Source of the DNA: Bacillus mesophilus | GTDB taxonomy: Bacteria > Bacillota > Bacilli > Bacillales > SA4 | Length of the DNA: 64,000 nt | Reading direction: 5' to 3' | NCBI RefSeq assembly: GCF_011008845.1 | Contig: NZ_JAAIWM010000003.1 | Coordinates: 1-64,000 of the forward strand | Part shown: positions 44,635 through 54,077 of the stretch, in pieces | How positions within the stretch are numbered: position 1 is the stretch's first letter | Layout of the letters: each line of letters starts with the position of its first letter | Notes under the pieces: generated by a model | Seen by the model: only the letters and a program-made list of their open reading frames with translations | Told to the model about the DNA's origin: nothing | Databases searched by the model: none | Position numbers and translations under genes: made by a program

Positions 44635-46047
44635 TCACTTCCTTAACTCTAGAATATTGTTGAAGAGTTTTTTTCTATCTACCTTCCCACTTGAGGTGAG
44701 CGGAACATCTTTTATTTCGTAAAATGCCTTTGGACACTTGAAGGCAGCTAAGCCCGTAAGGCAGTGTTTTTTAAGATTCTCTTCGTTTATATTTTGATTA
44801 TGTTTCCATTTTATAAAAGCAACTACCTTTTCACCCCAATAGTCATCCTCTATCCCCGTTACTACAACCTCTTCAATAGACTGCAGCTTTTTAAGATGTA
44901 GCTCAATTTCTTCAGGATAGATATTTAGTCCGCCACTAATAATCATGTTCTTTTCTCTACCAACAAGAGTTATATATCCTTCTTCATCTATGTAAGCCAG
45001 ATCCCCCACTGTAATCTCGTTTAAAGCTGGTTGCTCTTCATCATGAAGATAACCAGAAAAGATCATTGTACTTCTTATATATAGAAGTCCCACTTCATTG
45101 ACATTAGCTTCTTTACCATCTTTATTTCTAACAATGACCTCAACTCCTGGAAAAGCCTTGCCGACAGATTGCGGCTTAACAAGATAACCCGCTTCATTAA
45201 GATAGGTTATAAAGCTCGTTTCGGATGCACCATAATATTCAATTCTCTCAGCATATGGAAACAACTCTCGTATGGAATCCTTCGTAGATAGATTCCACTT
45301 TGCACCTGATGATAAAATTCTGGTTACAGATGGAATTTGTCTAGTTTCCAATTCGTTAATCATCGCCTGTAGCATCGTTGGGACCACAAACAGAACAGTT
45401 ACTCTTTCAGTTACCAATGACTGAAGTAATTCTAGTACCTGAAATTTTTCAGAAAGCAATAAAGTAGCGCCCGTATGGATCGCATAGGTTGCTGCAAATA
45501 GTGATAGGGAATGACAAAGAGGTCCAGGAGCACTATATATGTCATGACTGTTTAACTCAAAGGCCTCTGTGCAGCCTGCGAAGCTATCGGTCCATGATTG
45601 GTGATGCCTTTTAAAGCCCTTAGGTGTCCCAGTAGAGCCAGATGTAAATCCTATATAAAATATATCCAGAGGAGTTGCTATTGCTTCAATAGAGGTTGAA
45701 GGATGACTTATTATTTCTTGATAGACATGGCTATTCACAATTAAGTTAGGCCTACTGCTATCCAGAACATGCTCAAGCTCGGCTTTGGTCCATTTAGGAT
45801 CTATAGGAATCACCTGATATCCAAGTAAAATCGCTGCAAAATATGTCTCCAGAAAGGCAGGTTCATTTCCTAGCTTTAGGGCAATTCTAATTTCTGAACC
45901 TGTTCCTAATTTACTCATGAGGTAACTTTGAATAGAGGCTATGTGAATGGTCATATCTTGATAAGTAACGATTCGACTATTTGTTATAATGGCTGGCTTA
46001 TTAGGCTGTGAATCCTTATACGTTAAAAGAGGTTGTCCAATAATCAT
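44635..46047 (-). CDS. yhfT: AMP-dependent acyl-CoA synthetase
   Basis: A 470-residue adenylate-forming ligase. YIGFTSGSTGTPKGFKRHH (about 130-148) is the phosphate loop, YYGASETSF the A5 motif, and GREKNMIISGGLNIYPEEIE (about 355-374) with the C-terminal SSGKVDRKKL lysine completes the set. It activates a carboxylic acid as acyl-AMP and then CoA thioester; by context a fatty or dicarboxylic acid. It precedes the thiolase gene closely. Confidence 0.9.
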   Translation of the reverse strand: MIIGQPLLTYKDSQPNKPAIITNSRIVTYQDMTIHIASIQSYLMSKLGTGSEIRIALKLGNEPAFLETYFAAILLGYQVIPIDPKWTKAELEHVLDSSRPNLIVNSHVYQEIISHPSTSIEAIATPLDIFYIGFTSGSTGTPKGFKRHHQSWTDSFAGCTEAFELNSHDIYSAPGPLCHSLSLFAATYAIHTGATLLLSEKFQVLELLQSLVTERVTVLFVVPTMLQAMINELETRQIPSVTRILSSGAKWNLSTKDSIRELFPYAERIEYYGASETSFITYLNEAGYLVKPQSVGKAFPGVEVIVRNKDGKEANVNEVGLLYIRSTMIFSGYLHDEEQPALNEITVGDLAYIDEEGYITLVGREKNMIISGGLNIYPEEIELHLKKLQSIEEVVVTGIEDDYWGEKVVAFIKWKHNQNINEENLKKHCLTGLAAFKCPKAFYEIKDVPLTSSGKVDRKKLFNNILELRK

Positions 46048-46095
46048 TTTTTACGACTCCTTTAATGTTCTTCCTTCTATCATAATCTTCTCATG

Positions 46096-46124
46096 AAAAA
46101 AAGTCTGCCATTTTGGCAGACTGA
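46096..46124 (-). terminator. Terminator between bioY and the yhfT-like gene
   Basis: On the minus strand AGTCTGCC and GGCAGACT flank a short loop and are followed by seven T, 1-30 bases after the bioY stop. bioY may thus be largely monocistronic. Confidence 0.8.
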
Positions 46125-46688
46125 TTAAGCAGCTTTTGGTTTATTTTTAGATTGAATAATAGGGTAAGCTTTCTTCAATCTAATTGCTATGACACTAGCA
46201 GCCACAACCTTAACTAAGTCACCAGGTATAAATGCAAGATTACCTGTAGCTACAGCTAACCATGGCGTGTCAGTTAAGAAAGATAAATACGTGATACCAC
46301 CTAAATAAACAACGATAATACCACCAATAACATTAAATAAAATCATGTTTGCAAGGCTTAATCGATCCCAATATTTTTCAACCAAATACCCAATTACAAA
46401 AGCGGCAATTGGCCAACTCATTATATAGCCACCACTATTTCCTACTAAAATACCAATGCCTCCACGGAAACCAGCAAGGATTGGTGCACCTGCAGCTACA
46501 AGTAGAACAAAGACTAGTAAACTCAATCCTCCGCGTTTCGCACCCAATACAGCTCCAGCTAACATAACTCCAAATGTTTGAGCCGTGATAGGTACTGGGA
46601 TGAACGGTACAGGAATAGGCGGTATTAACCCTAATGCAGCCACAACTGCAGTAAACATCGCTATGTACATCATATCTTTAAGCTTCAT
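46125..46688 (-). CDS. bioY: Biotin ECF transporter substrate-binding subunit BioY
   Basis: A 187-residue six-helix protein of the BioY family, the biotin-specific S component. Seen are PIPVPFIPVPITAQTFGVMLAG (pieces, about 25-46), LGAKRGGLSLLVFVLLVAAGAP (about 48-69), the GGYIMSWPIAAFVIGYLVE block (about 86-104). ATG 46688 has GGAGGTC; a TTG just before is in frame. A BirA-type operator overlaps its promoter, fitting repression by biotin. Confidence 0.95.
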   Translation of the reverse strand: MKLKDMMYIAMFTAVVAALGLIPPIPVPFIPVPITAQTFGVMLAGAVLGAKRGGLSLLVFVLLVAAGAPILAGFRGGIGILVGNSGGYIMSWPIAAFVIGYLVEKYWDRLSLANMILFNVIGGIIVVYLGGITYLSFLTDTPWLAVATGNLAFIPGDLVKVVAASVIAIRLKKAYPIIQSKNKPKAA

Positions 46689-46720
46689 CAAAAAAGACCT
46701 CCAAATAATATTCTATTATG

Positions 46721-46749
46721 AATATATTAAAAGTCTTTTTATATGTCAA
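46721..46749 (-). promoter_or_regulatory. Sigma-A promoter of bioY
   Basis: The minus strand has TTGACA (46749-46744), 17 bases, then TATATT (46726-46721), close to the sigma-A consensus. Confidence 0.8.
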
Positions 46750-46773
46750 CCATTTTTCGTTTTAGGTTAACAT
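46743..46773. promoter_or_regulatory. BirA operator upstream of bioY
   Basis: ATGTCAACC (46743-46751) and GGTTAACAT (46765-46773) form an inverted repeat with one mismatch and a 13-base spacer, the form of BirA boxes at biotin genes. The left half covers the -35 hexamer of the bioY promoter, so bound BirA-biotinyl-AMP would block polymerase. Confidence 0.75.
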
Positions 46774-46848
46774 ATTAATTACTTATGTTAGATACTTTAT
46801 ATTCAATATTTAATAAAGAATCCCTTTTAAAAGAATACAAAAAGACTG

Positions 46849-46866
46849 GATTTCTCCAGCCCTAAC
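46849..46866 (-). terminator. Terminator of pepA
   Basis: On the minus strand GGCTGGA and TCCAGTC flank GAAA and are followed by TTTTT. Confidence 0.65.
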
Positions 46867-46882
46867 TAAATGTTGTATATGG

Positions 46883-48385
46883 TTATTCTTCCTCACCAAA
46901 ACGTTCAACGAATGCCGCAAGTGTTCTAGACATAACACCTGTTGCACCTGCTGGTCCTAGATCATATTCTGCAGAAGTTGTAGCTGTACCTGCTATATCT
47001 AAATGAACCCAAGGTGTATTTTCTACAAATTCACCTATGAATGCTCCTGCAAAAATGGCATGGCCATCTCGACCAGGTGAATTGTTCATATCTGCTACAT
47101 TACTCTTTCTCACTCGCTCTTTTACATAATCCGTAATGGGTAGGCGCCAAATCATTTCACCGACTTCATTAGAAGCCTCTAGTAATTTTTCAAACAATTC
47201 TTCATTATTTGTCATCGCTCCAGTAATTTTATTACCTAGCGCTACAATAACTCCGCCTGTTAAGGTGGCAACATCAACTAAATAGTTTGCACCGTGCTGC
47301 TTTGCATACGTGACTGCGTCTGCTAATGCTAGACGACCTTCTGCATCTGTATTCAAAATTTCAATTGTTTTTCCACTCATAGATGTAATGACATCATCTG
47401 GCTTAAATGCTTCGCCGCTAATCATGTTGTCGGTAGCAGGGATGACAGCCACTACATTTTGCTCTGGCTTTAGCTGTCCGATAATTTCCATGGCACCTAG
47501 TACAGCTGCTGCTCCACCCATATCAGATTTCATTCCCACTAAACCATCCTTTGGTTTGATGGAATATCCGCCTGAATCATAAGTGATTCCCTTACCAATT
47601 AAGCCAATCACATCTGTCCATTCTTCTTTTCCTTGATATTTAAGAACAATCATTTTCGGTGGTTCCACAGATCCCTTATTCACTGCAAGTAAAGCACCCA
47701 TGCCAAGCTTTTCCATCTCAGCCTTTTCTAGTACCTCATACTCTAGATTATAAGTACCAGCTAGCTCAACAGCATAATTAGCTAAGTCTGTAGCTGTTAA
47801 CATGTTACCAGGTGTATTCACTAATGTTCTTGCACTGTTTGTCCCCGTACCATAAGCAAACCCAACCGTCAAAGCAGCTTCAACTTCCACTTGATCGCCA
47901 TTGGTGAAAACAGTTATGGCAGATAATTCTTTTGCTGGTTCATTTGACTTTTGCTTATAATCAGCAAATTTATAAGTAGCAAGTGGAGCTGCCTCACCCA
48001 AAGCATGTGCTACATCAACACTCTCGACCTTGTCTGTAATAAAGCTATCTAACGCAATATCAAGACTTTCTACCTTTGCCTTTTGTGCAGCCTTTACTAG
48101 CTTTCCAAATGCACTTCTAACCACTTCAAAGTTATAATCATTTTCTTTACCAAGTCCTACAAAATAAATTCTCTTTGTTTCTAATTTTCCAAGCGTATGT
48201 ATTTTCGATATTGCTCCTTTTTTGGCAGATACATCTCCTTCTTTAACTAAAGAAGCTAAAGTATCACCTAAAGCTGTGTTCACCTCTCCTAACAATCCCT
48301 CAAAAGAAGTGGTTTTCTCAAAAATACCCACCACTAGTGTTTCACGGGACTCAGTAAGGGTAAATTCATTTTTAACAGTAAACAT
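46883..48385 (-). CDS. pepA: Leucyl aminopeptidase (M17 family)
   Basis: A 500-residue cytosolic aminopeptidase of family M17 (YuiE position). The C-terminal catalytic domain has [15 protein letters not shown] (about 264-278), [14 protein letters not shown] (about 284-297) and the signature [14 protein letters not shown] (about 347-360) with the two-metal ligands. It releases N-terminal amino acids from peptides. ATG 48385 is the start, after GGAGGTG; a further ATG at 48400 lies on the ribosome site. Confidence 0.94.
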   Translation of the reverse strand: MFTVKNEFTLTESRETLVVGIFEKTTSFEGLLGEVNTALGDTLASLVKEGDVSAKKGAISKIHTLGKLETKRIYFVGLGKENDYNFEVVRSAFGKLVKAAQKAKVESLDIALDSFITDKVESVDVAHALGEAAPLATYKFADYKQKSNEPAKELSAITVFTNGDQVEVEAALTVGFAYGTGTNSARTLVNTPGNMLTATDLANYAVELAGTYNLEYEVLEKAEMEKLGMGALLAVNKGSVEPPKMIVLKYQGKEEWTDVIGLIGKGITYDSGGYSIKPKDGLVGMKSDMGGAAAVLGAMEIIGQLKPEQNVVAVIPATDNMISGEAFKPDDVITSMSGKTIEILNTDAEGRLALADAVTYAKQHGANYLVDVATLTGGVIVALGNKITGAMTNNEELFEKLLEASNEVGEMIWRLPITDYVKERVRKSNVADMNNSPGRDGHAIFAGAFIGEFVENTPWVHLDIAGTATTSAEYDLGPAGATGVMSRTLAAFVERFGEEE

Positions 48386-48450
48386 ATTATGCACCTCCAT
48401 TTTTAGTAACTTCTTTTATTATAAAGAAAGAATGTAAATATTTCGAGTAC

Positions 48451-48828
48451 CTAATAATCTTCTAGATATAGATAAAGAGACGGTAGATGTGGCAATGTAT
48501 TTACCTTTTCATAGGGGAGTCTATCTATATTTTGTGGTATAATAATTAAACATTGTTCAATAAAGCTGTTTACCTTTTCTAAATCAATCCCCCAACATAC
48601 AGGACGATATTTTTGGATATATAGGTGTCCAGCTTGCATCATTAACCTAGCGCCTTTAACATTACCATATTCATAATGGTAAATGGCTACTGTCATTTGA
48701 AGGAGACCTTTTAAGAATAAATTATCCTTGTCAGTCATCCATATGTCTTCGAGTAAGTCATGACAGGTGTAATAATCACCCTCATTAAATTTAATAAAAA
48801 ATTCATAGTATTCCATTGGGTAATCCAT
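48451..48828 (-). CDS. DUF309 family protein
   Basis: A 125-residue all-helical protein with the DUF309 pattern: FNEGDYYTCHDLLEDIW (about 14-30), and LLQMTVAIYHYEYGNVKGA (about 42-60). Function unknown. GGGGGG precedes the ATG. Confidence 0.8.
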   Translation of the reverse strand: MDYPMEYYEFFIKFNEGDYYTCHDLLEDIWMTDKDNLFLKGLLQMTVAIYHYEYGNVKGARLMMQAGHLYIQKYRPVCWGIDLEKVNSFIEQCLIIIPQNIDRLPYEKVNTLPHLPSLYLYLEDY

Positions 48829-48922
48829 CTTTAACCCCCCACTTATAATGGTACTACTATCTTAACAATTAATTCGAAAAACAAACATAGAAAGACTACA
48901 CGGTGGAAGGAATGAAGGTAAT

Positions 48923-49402
48923 ATGAGTTTATTTACAAATTTCCCTTTATGGGCTGCATTAGCAGGAATTGGTTTTGCTCAATTTGTGAAAGTCCCCATT
49001 CAATATATTGCTACTCGAAAAATTGACTGGTCATTGCTAACTAGTACGGGTGGAATGCCAAGTTCTCACTCTGCTGCTGTTACGGCATTGGCAACTGCTA
49101 TAGGGATTGAACAAGGACTGGATTCTCCGATTTTTGCTGTAGCAACGGTATTTGCCATCATTGTGATGTTTGATGCAACAGGTGTAAGGCGACACGCTGG
49201 GGAGCAGGCTACGGTGTTAAATAAATTAGTTACAGACTTCCATAAATTTGTTGATGAAGCACTACATTGGCAGGAAAAGGCTGAACAAGAGAAAAGAAAA
49301 GAGTTAAAAGAATTATTAGGTCATCAACCGATTGAAGTTTTCTTTGGTGGACTTACCGGAATACTGTTAACACTCGTACTCTACTACCTTATCATCGTCT
49401 AG
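48923..49402 (+). CDS. yuiD: Divergent PAP2 family membrane protein
   Basis: A 159-residue membrane protein of the divergent PAP2 family (YuiD type): GGMPSSHSAAVTALATAIG (about 43-61) and GVRRHAGEQATVLN (about 91-104), which resemble acid-phosphatase motifs. About four helices. The substrate, perhaps a lipid phosphate, is unknown. The next gene follows after 9 bases. Confidence 0.88.
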   Translation: MSLFTNFPLWAALAGIGFAQFVKVPIQYIATRKIDWSLLTSTGGMPSSHSAAVTALATAIGIEQGLDSPIFAVATVFAIIVMFDATGVRRHAGEQATVLNKLVTDFHKFVDEALHWQEKAEQEKRKELKELLGHQPIEVFFGGLTGILLTLVLYYLIIV

Positions 49403-49411
49403 GAGGAAATA

Positions 49412-50221
49412 ATGAGGCTAATATCAATTTGCCCTAGCAATACAGAGTTACTCGCCTATCTTGGTCTAGATTCTTATTTAGTAGGAGTGGACGACTTTTC
49501 AGACTGGCCTTCAAGTGTTGCATCATTGCCAAAGCTTGGACCGGATTTAAACATCAATATGGATCTCCTACAACATTTAAATCCAGATTTAGTATTAGCA
49601 TCTCTTAGTGTACCTGGGATGGAGAAGAATGTTGCAGAGCTGGAGAAAAGAAACATTCCTCATATCGTTCTGAATCCTCAATCTCTTGAAGATATTGCAA
49701 AAGATTTGTTACGGGTGGGAGAATTAACCGGAGTACCTGAAGTAGCTGAAGAAGTTGTGAAAAGATATGAGCAGTTTATCTCGAAATATAAAATGCTTTC
49801 AAAAAAGGTTGAGAACCAATCCAGCTTGTACTGGGAATGGTGGCCAAAACCTATTTTCAGTCCTGGTGGAGTCAACTGGTTAACTGAAATTAGTACACTA
49901 GCTGGTGGATCTAACATCTTTTCACATATTGATGTTGCAAGCCACCAAACAGAGTGGGATGAGGTCGTTACATTAAATCCCGAACACATTTGCCTCGTTT
50001 GGGTTGGTGTTCAGCAGAAAAAAATGAATCCCAATCTAGTTAAAAAACGTCCACAAGCTGAACTAGTAGATGCGATTAAACAGAATCAGATTCATGTGTT
50101 GGAGGAACCACTATATTGTCGTCCTTCACCTCGATTATTAGAGGGTTTGAAGAAGCTTGCTGCTATCCTTCATCCCACAATCTTTCCAAAAGATGATGGG
50201 AAAGATCCTTTACTTTTTTAA
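49412..50221 (+). CDS. BtuF-like cobalamin/siderophore-binding fold protein without signal peptide
   Basis: A 269-residue protein of the periplasmic-binding (BtuF/FecB) fold. It starts directly with RLISICPSNTELLAYLGL, where ABC-transporter binding proteins have a signal peptide first. LKPLGPDLNINMDLLQHLNPDLV-type and SPGGVNWLTEISTLAGG stretches are typical of the fold. Without a signal it must act in the cytoplasm, and no permease or ATPase is near. AGGAGG precedes the ATG, nine bases after yuiD. Ligand unknown. Confidence 0.8.
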   Translation: MRLISICPSNTELLAYLGLDSYLVGVDDFSDWPSSVASLPKLGPDLNINMDLLQHLNPDLVLASLSVPGMEKNVAELEKRNIPHIVLNPQSLEDIAKDLLRVGELTGVPEVAEEVVKRYEQFISKYKMLSKKVENQSSLYWEWWPKPIFSPGGVNWLTEISTLAGGSNIFSHIDVASHQTEWDEVVTLNPEHICLVWVGVQQKKMNPNLVKKRPQAELVDAIKQNQIHVLEEPLYCRPSPRLLEGLKKLAAILHPTIFPKDDGKDPLLF

Positions 50222-50222
50222 A

Positions 50223-50258
50223 CTAGAAATAGCGCTCAACTCATGAGCGCTATTTTAT
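50223..50258. terminator. Bidirectional terminator
   Basis: AAATAGCGCTCA pairs with TGAGCGCTATTT between converging genes, with a T-rich tail. Confidence 0.85.
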
Positions 50259-50984
50259 TTAACTCTTTGTATCTTTTAAATATTGCTGACGAAATACCTG
50301 CATGGTTTCATCTTCATTGAGTAGAGCTAACTCCTCTTCAGTAAGTTTTCCTCTACCCTTCTTCACAATATAAACCTCGACCTTTTTCTTACCCCATTCC
50401 TCATATACATCTTTTACAGTCTCATAATATAAATCTACTTTGTTACCTTTGATTGCTCCACCTTTATCAGCTACAACACCATATCCGTAGCCCGGAATAA
50501 ATAAAATTGTTCCTAATGGAAACACACTTAAATCAGCAGCAACAGTTGAATAAAGGTCACGTTTAACTTTTACACCTGAATATGTAATCCCATATGAAGG
50601 ATGACTTGGTGATTTACCAGTGGACTCTACACCTGCTGTATACCCTGTTGCGGTAACAACCGTTGAAGGGTATTGAGTCCAATCAATTGCTTCCTCTAAC
50701 GTTAGTGAATCCGACTCAGCATAACTAGATGAAATGGAGGTAACCTCTGCCTCGTGTCTTTTTAACGATTTCAAGCTTAAATTGGTTTCCCTTATTGCAG
50801 AATCTTCGATAGTGCCTGCATCAGCTCCGTAAAAGGCTGAATAAAAGGGGTGATCATAACGATCCCACCATTCCGTCAGTTCCTCCGCCTGAACACCTGA
50901 AATAGAAGTATATGTAGCAGAAACTGCTAATAAAAATAAAACGGTCATTAATGTTCTCTTTAGTAAAGTAGTTATCTTATTCAT
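50259..50984 (-). CDS. yuiC: Secreted 3D-domain (Sps/MltA-like) cell-wall enzyme
   Basis: A 241-residue protein with an N-terminal signal peptide (cleavage after VQA, about residue 32) and a C-terminal 3D domain (about 110-205). [19 protein letters not shown], and [18 protein letters not shown] hold the Asp residues that give the domain its name. B. subtilis YuiC is a muralytic enzyme (lytic transglycosylase fold) of the stationary-phase-survival group. Start ATG after GAGAGGAA. Confidence 0.9.
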   Translation of the reverse strand: MNKITTLLKRTLMTVLFLLAVSATYTSISGVQAEELTEWWDRYDHPFYSAFYGADAGTIEDSAIRETNLSLKSLKRHEAEVTSISSSYAESDSLTLEEAIDWTQYPSTVVTATGYTAGVESTGKSPSHPSYGITYSGVKVKRDLYSTVAADLSVFPLGTILFIPGYGYGVVADKGGAIKGNKVDLYYETVKDVYEEWGKKKVEVYIVKKGRGKLTEEELALLNEDETMQVFRQQYLKDTKS

Positions 50985-51185
50985 ATTTATAAATTTCCTC
51001 TCCTCTCACGAATCTATTCATTTCCAAAAAGAAAAAAAAATATTCATAGAAATGTTAAAGAGAAGAAATTTTCTGGTTTTTAGACAATTGTCTATAATTC
51101 CAATTAAATAGGAGATTTACTATTAAAAAGAGTGAAATTGACTAACTTTCTAGGGGAAAGCGGAGGATTTCGAAAGAGCCAAAAC

Positions 51186-51229
51186 AAAAAAAGCCCCACG
51201 TTATAATTCAACGTGTAGCTCTTTTATTA
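51186..51229 (-). terminator. Terminator of yuiB
   Basis: On the minus strand AGCTACACGTT pairs imperfectly with AACGTGGGGCT and is followed by TTTTTTTG. Confidence 0.7.
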
Positions 51230-51550
51230 AAACATTTGGTAACCCTTAGATCGTAAGGTTTTAATGACAAATCCCGAACATATAGCACCAAGTAAGCCAA
51301 AAAGTAATATAGTAATATCAGCAACAGCAAGTGAAGCCAGCTTTTTACCTAGTAATGAAAATGAAGATTGCGGATCTGTAAAGTACTCAAAAAATCGAAC
51401 ATTATCCACAATGAATATAAAGATGATTGGGTAAATAATCGCCATTATCCATGTTGCACGTAATAGCATGTTTAATAAGAATCCTATACCAAAAAATAAA
51501 ATGAAAAATAACAAGACAGAAATCATTAAAATCGGCACACTCATGTTCAT
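51227..51550 (-). CDS. yuiB: YuiB-like membrane protein
   Basis: A 107-residue protein with three hydrophobic helices (about 5-30, 34-50 and 70-96), matching YuiB in size and position between yuiC and yuiA. Function unknown. GGAGGTGA precedes the ATG. Confidence 0.8.
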   Translation of the reverse strand: MNMSVPILMISVLLFFILFFGIGFLLNMLLRATWIMAIIYPIIFIFIVDNVRFFEYFTDPQSSFSLLGKKLASLAVADITILLFGLLGAICSGFVIKTLRSKGYQMF

Positions 51551-51670
51551 TGTTCTTCACCTCCAGCACACTTCAACAGTTAGTTATACTAGCTCTAATC
51601 TATTGATAAGTGTACTGAATTGTCTATAACAGGTCAACATTATGACGCAACGTTCACTGTATTGTCGGAA

Positions 51671-51796
51671 TTAAACGTCTTTCTTTCCTGTACCTGAACA
51701 GCAGGAACAAGTTTCAGAACCGCCAAGAATTAACTGAAAATAACCGTTTCCAGAACAATAAGGACAATCTTGTTTGATTTCATACGTCTTTTCCAT
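51671..51796 (-). CDS. yuiA: YuiA-like zinc-finger microprotein
   Basis: A 41-residue protein with two DnaJ-type CxxCxGxG motifs: CPYCSGNGYF and CSCCSGTG. These probably bind one Zn2+. ATG 51796 follows GGAGGCG; the frame is open upstream without a ribosome site. Function unknown. Two CodY-like boxes and a cre-like site lie upstream. Confidence 0.8.
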   Translation of the reverse strand: MEKTYEIKQDCPYCSGNGYFQLILGGSETCSCCSGTGKKDV

Positions 51797-51824
51797 TCCT
51801 GTTTCGCCTCCAAATAATAATTTA

Positions 51825-51839
51825 AATTTTCTGATAATA
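51825..51839. promoter_or_regulatory. CodY-like box 1 upstream of yuiA
   Basis: AATTTTCTGATAATA matches the CodY consensus AATTTTCWGAAAATT at 13 of 15 positions. Confidence 0.35.
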
Positions 51840-51869
51840 TAACATTTAATCACTTAGAATAAAAGTTCC

Positions 51870-51884
51870 ATTTTTCTGAAAATT
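51870..51884. promoter_or_regulatory. CodY-like box 2 upstream of yuiA
   Basis: ATTTTTCTGAAAATT matches the CodY consensus at 14 of 15 positions, 7 bases from a cre-like site. Confidence 0.45.
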
Positions 51885-51890
51885 TAACGA

Positions 51891-51904
51891 TGAAAGCGAA
51901 TACA
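51891..51904. promoter_or_regulatory. Candidate CcpA (cre) site upstream of yuiA
   Basis: TGAAAGCGAATACA, flanked by A and T, fits WTGNAARCGNWWWCAW fully and differs by one base from the pgi site. Confidence 0.5.
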
Positions 51905-51974
51905 TCTAATAATATCTAATGTTTTTATGAGTTTTCTTTCATTATCATAGCTACATAATTATTTTCTAGTTTTC

Positions 51975-52469
51975 TTAGTAGAAAAGCTTGTAAGAAGTAT
52001 ATCCAAACTGATCACCTGGGTTAATATCCTCATTCATAGAAGTTAATTGATTCTCTTGCATTTCCATGTAATAACGCAATAATACAGAGGTTTTTTCGTC
52101 ATTCTTTAATTCTTCAGGACTTTTAAAAGTTGCCTCATACAACTCGTCTTCCTGTGTGATTATGGTTTGAACTCCATCATCATTCATCTTAAGAGAAAAG
52201 ATGATCATATTATCACTAATTTTATCTTTAATGACACCGGACCTTATACCTAATATACCTTGAACCTGACAAGAAATACCCGTTTCCTCTAACACTTCTC
52301 TAATGACCGCTTGATCAACTGTCTCATTTTCTTCAACAAATCCGGCTGGTATGGACCATTTTCCTTTTAATCCGCCATATTTCTTTTTAACGACAAGCCA
52401 TTCTCCTGCTGAATTCACGACTAATCCAGCCACCGCTAGCCATACGTTTCCTCGTTTATGCTCTCCCAC
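51975..52469 (-). CDS. Nudix hydrolase
   Basis: A 164-residue Nudix protein. The Nudix box runs GFVEENETVDQAVIREVLEETGI (in pieces, about 42-64; GX5EX7REUXEEXGU). Such enzymes hydrolyse nucleoside diphosphates linked to another group; the substrate is not clear. Start GTG 52469 behind GAGGTGAT. Confidence 0.88.
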   Translation of the reverse strand: MGEHKRGNVWLAVAGLVVNSAGEWLVVKKKYGGLKGKWSIPAGFVEENETVDQAVIREVLEETGISCQVQGILGIRSGVIKDKISDNMIIFSLKMNDDGVQTIITQEDELYEATFKSPEELKNDEKTSVLLRYYMEMQENQLTSMNEDINPGDQFGYTSYKLFY

Positions 52470-52529
52470 AGCTATATCACCTCAACCTATAAGAATCTCT
52501 CAATTGTAGTATATACTCGGTAGTAAAAG

Positions 52530-52558
52530 AAAAAGACAAGGATTTTCATCCTTGTCTC
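52530..52558 (-). terminator. Terminator of yumB
   Basis: On the minus strand AGACAAGGAT and ATCCTTGTCT flank GAAA and are followed by TTTTC. Confidence 0.85.
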
Positions 52559-52567
52559 ATTTACCTA

Positions 52568-53782
52568 TTAAATGAAATTCCATTTACCTTTTTTAAGAAC
52601 TAATGAAGGTCCACCAATTAAGAATAACGCACGGTTATCAATAACCTTCTTCATAACAGCTGCCTTCCAGCCAACGATCTTTTTACCGTATACTGTTCCA
52701 ATTGCATCGTCATGGCCAAGTGAACATACTGTACCTTTTAGGTCAGGTTTAAATTCTTCTAAATTGCCTTGATCACGAATTAACACAGCAAGATTGTTGG
52801 CACATGTTACACCTTGTTGCATAGCAATCTGTGCAGTTGGAGGATAAGGTCTGTTGATTTCTTCATTAATCATTAAAGAAGAATCTCCAACAATGAATAC
52901 ATTGTCATGCCCAGGAGCACGTAAATAAGGATCAACCTTCACACGACCGCGCATTGCTTCAAAACCAGACTCCTCAACAATTGCATTCCCGCGGACACCA
53001 GCTGCCCAAATAACAGTTGCAGCTTTGATTTCCTCAACTTGATCATCTTTAGCAACAATGATTCCTTCTTCAGTACATTCCTTAATGGCAGTACCGATAC
53101 GGAATTCAATACCTTTTCTCTCAAGATAATTTCTTGCGTATTCTACAAGCTCTTCATCGAATCCAGGTAAAATCATAGGTGCCGCTTCGACACATACAAC
53201 TCTAACCTTTTCACGATCTACATCAAACTCTTGACATAGCTCAGGAACACGGTTAGCTAACTCACCAACAAGCTCGATCCCTGTAAATCCAGCACCACCG
53301 ACGATAATCGTTAGTAGTTCGTCCTTCTTTTCCTTCATGTTTGAGTATTTAGCGAATTGATATTCGATATGCTCTTTAATTTGACGAGCAGCATTGATAT
53401 TCGCAATTGAGAAAGCATGCTCTTTTAATCCTTTGATTCCAAATGTTTCTGACTCATATCCTAAACCAAATACAAGATAGTCATATGTAACTTCTCCATT
53501 TTGAAGAGTAACCTTTTGCTCTTCGGGTACAATCTTAACAACTGTATCTTGAACAAAATTAATTTTGTTACGATCAATGATATCAGTAATTTGGATACGT
53601 GAGCGGTCATGGTGAAGTGTCCCCGCTGCATTTTCATGTAACCAAGTAGTTTGGTAATGATAGTCATTGTTATTGACTAATGTTACTTCAGCTTCATTAA
53701 CCCCAAGTTTCTTTTGCAGGTTAACAGCTGTCATAATTCCCCCATAGCCTGCCCCTAATATTACTACCTTTGGCTTTCTCAA
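52568..53782 (-). CDS. yumB: Type II NADH dehydrogenase-like flavoprotein
   Basis: A 404-residue flavoprotein of the NDH-2 family (YumB): FAD motif [10 protein letters not shown] at the N-terminus, NAD motif [17 protein letters not shown] (about 161-177) and the second FAD motif FIVGDSS (about 299-305). NDH-2 passes electrons from NADH to menaquinone without pumping protons. The likely start is TTG 53782, since GGATGTGAT precedes it and B. subtilis YumB begins MRKPK; an ATG at 53797 is in frame. A Rex-like operator lies 40 bases upstream. Confidence 0.9.
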   Translation of the reverse strand: MRKPKVVILGAGYGGIMTAVNLQKKLGVNEAEVTLVNNNDYHYQTTWLHENAAGTLHHDRSRIQITDIIDRNKINFVQDTVVKIVPEEQKVTLQNGEVTYDYLVFGLGYESETFGIKGLKEHAFSIANINAARQIKEHIEYQFAKYSNMKEKKDELLTIIVGGAGFTGIELVGELANRVPELCQEFDVDREKVRVVCVEAAPMILPGFDEELVEYARNYLERKGIEFRIGTAIKECTEEGIIVAKDDQVEEIKAATVIWAAGVRGNAIVEESGFEAMRGRVKVDPYLRAPGHDNVFIVGDSSLMINEEINRPYPPTAQIAMQQGVTCANNLAVLIRDQGNLEEFKPDLKGTVCSLGHDDAIGTVYGKKIVGWKAAVMKKVIDNRALFLIGGPSLVLKKGKWNFI

Positions 53783-53821
53783 ACTAATCACATCCATTTA
53801 AAAGTTTAGTTTTGGTTTTCT

Positions 53822-53839
53822 TTGTGATACTTTTCACGA
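53822..53839. promoter_or_regulatory. Rex-like operator upstream of yumB
   Basis: TTGTGATACTTTTCACGA matches the Rex consensus TTGTGAA-N4-TTCACAA at 12 of 14 specified positions with exact spacing. Rex senses NADH/NAD+ and represses ndh in B. subtilis. Confidence 0.5.
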
Positions 53840-54077
53840 AGTAGTGCAAAAAATAAGAATATTGTGCGAAAAATGTCATAAAATTTTAATATAATGTCTA
53901 CCATCATATTATGCTTTTTAGAGCTAATTTTCAACCATTAATGTATAAGTAGATGTTGACAAGGGATAAATAAGATGCGAATAGGAATAGAGTCCATTCC
54001 CCTTAGTATTATATGTAGGAATTTCATTATCATTTATGCTATCATTAATTATAAAAGTTTTGGGGAGGTAATGAGTT

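Noticed and set aside
47310..47582. 90-codon + strand open frame inside pepA
   Set aside because: Antisense shadow of the conserved peptidase active-site region.
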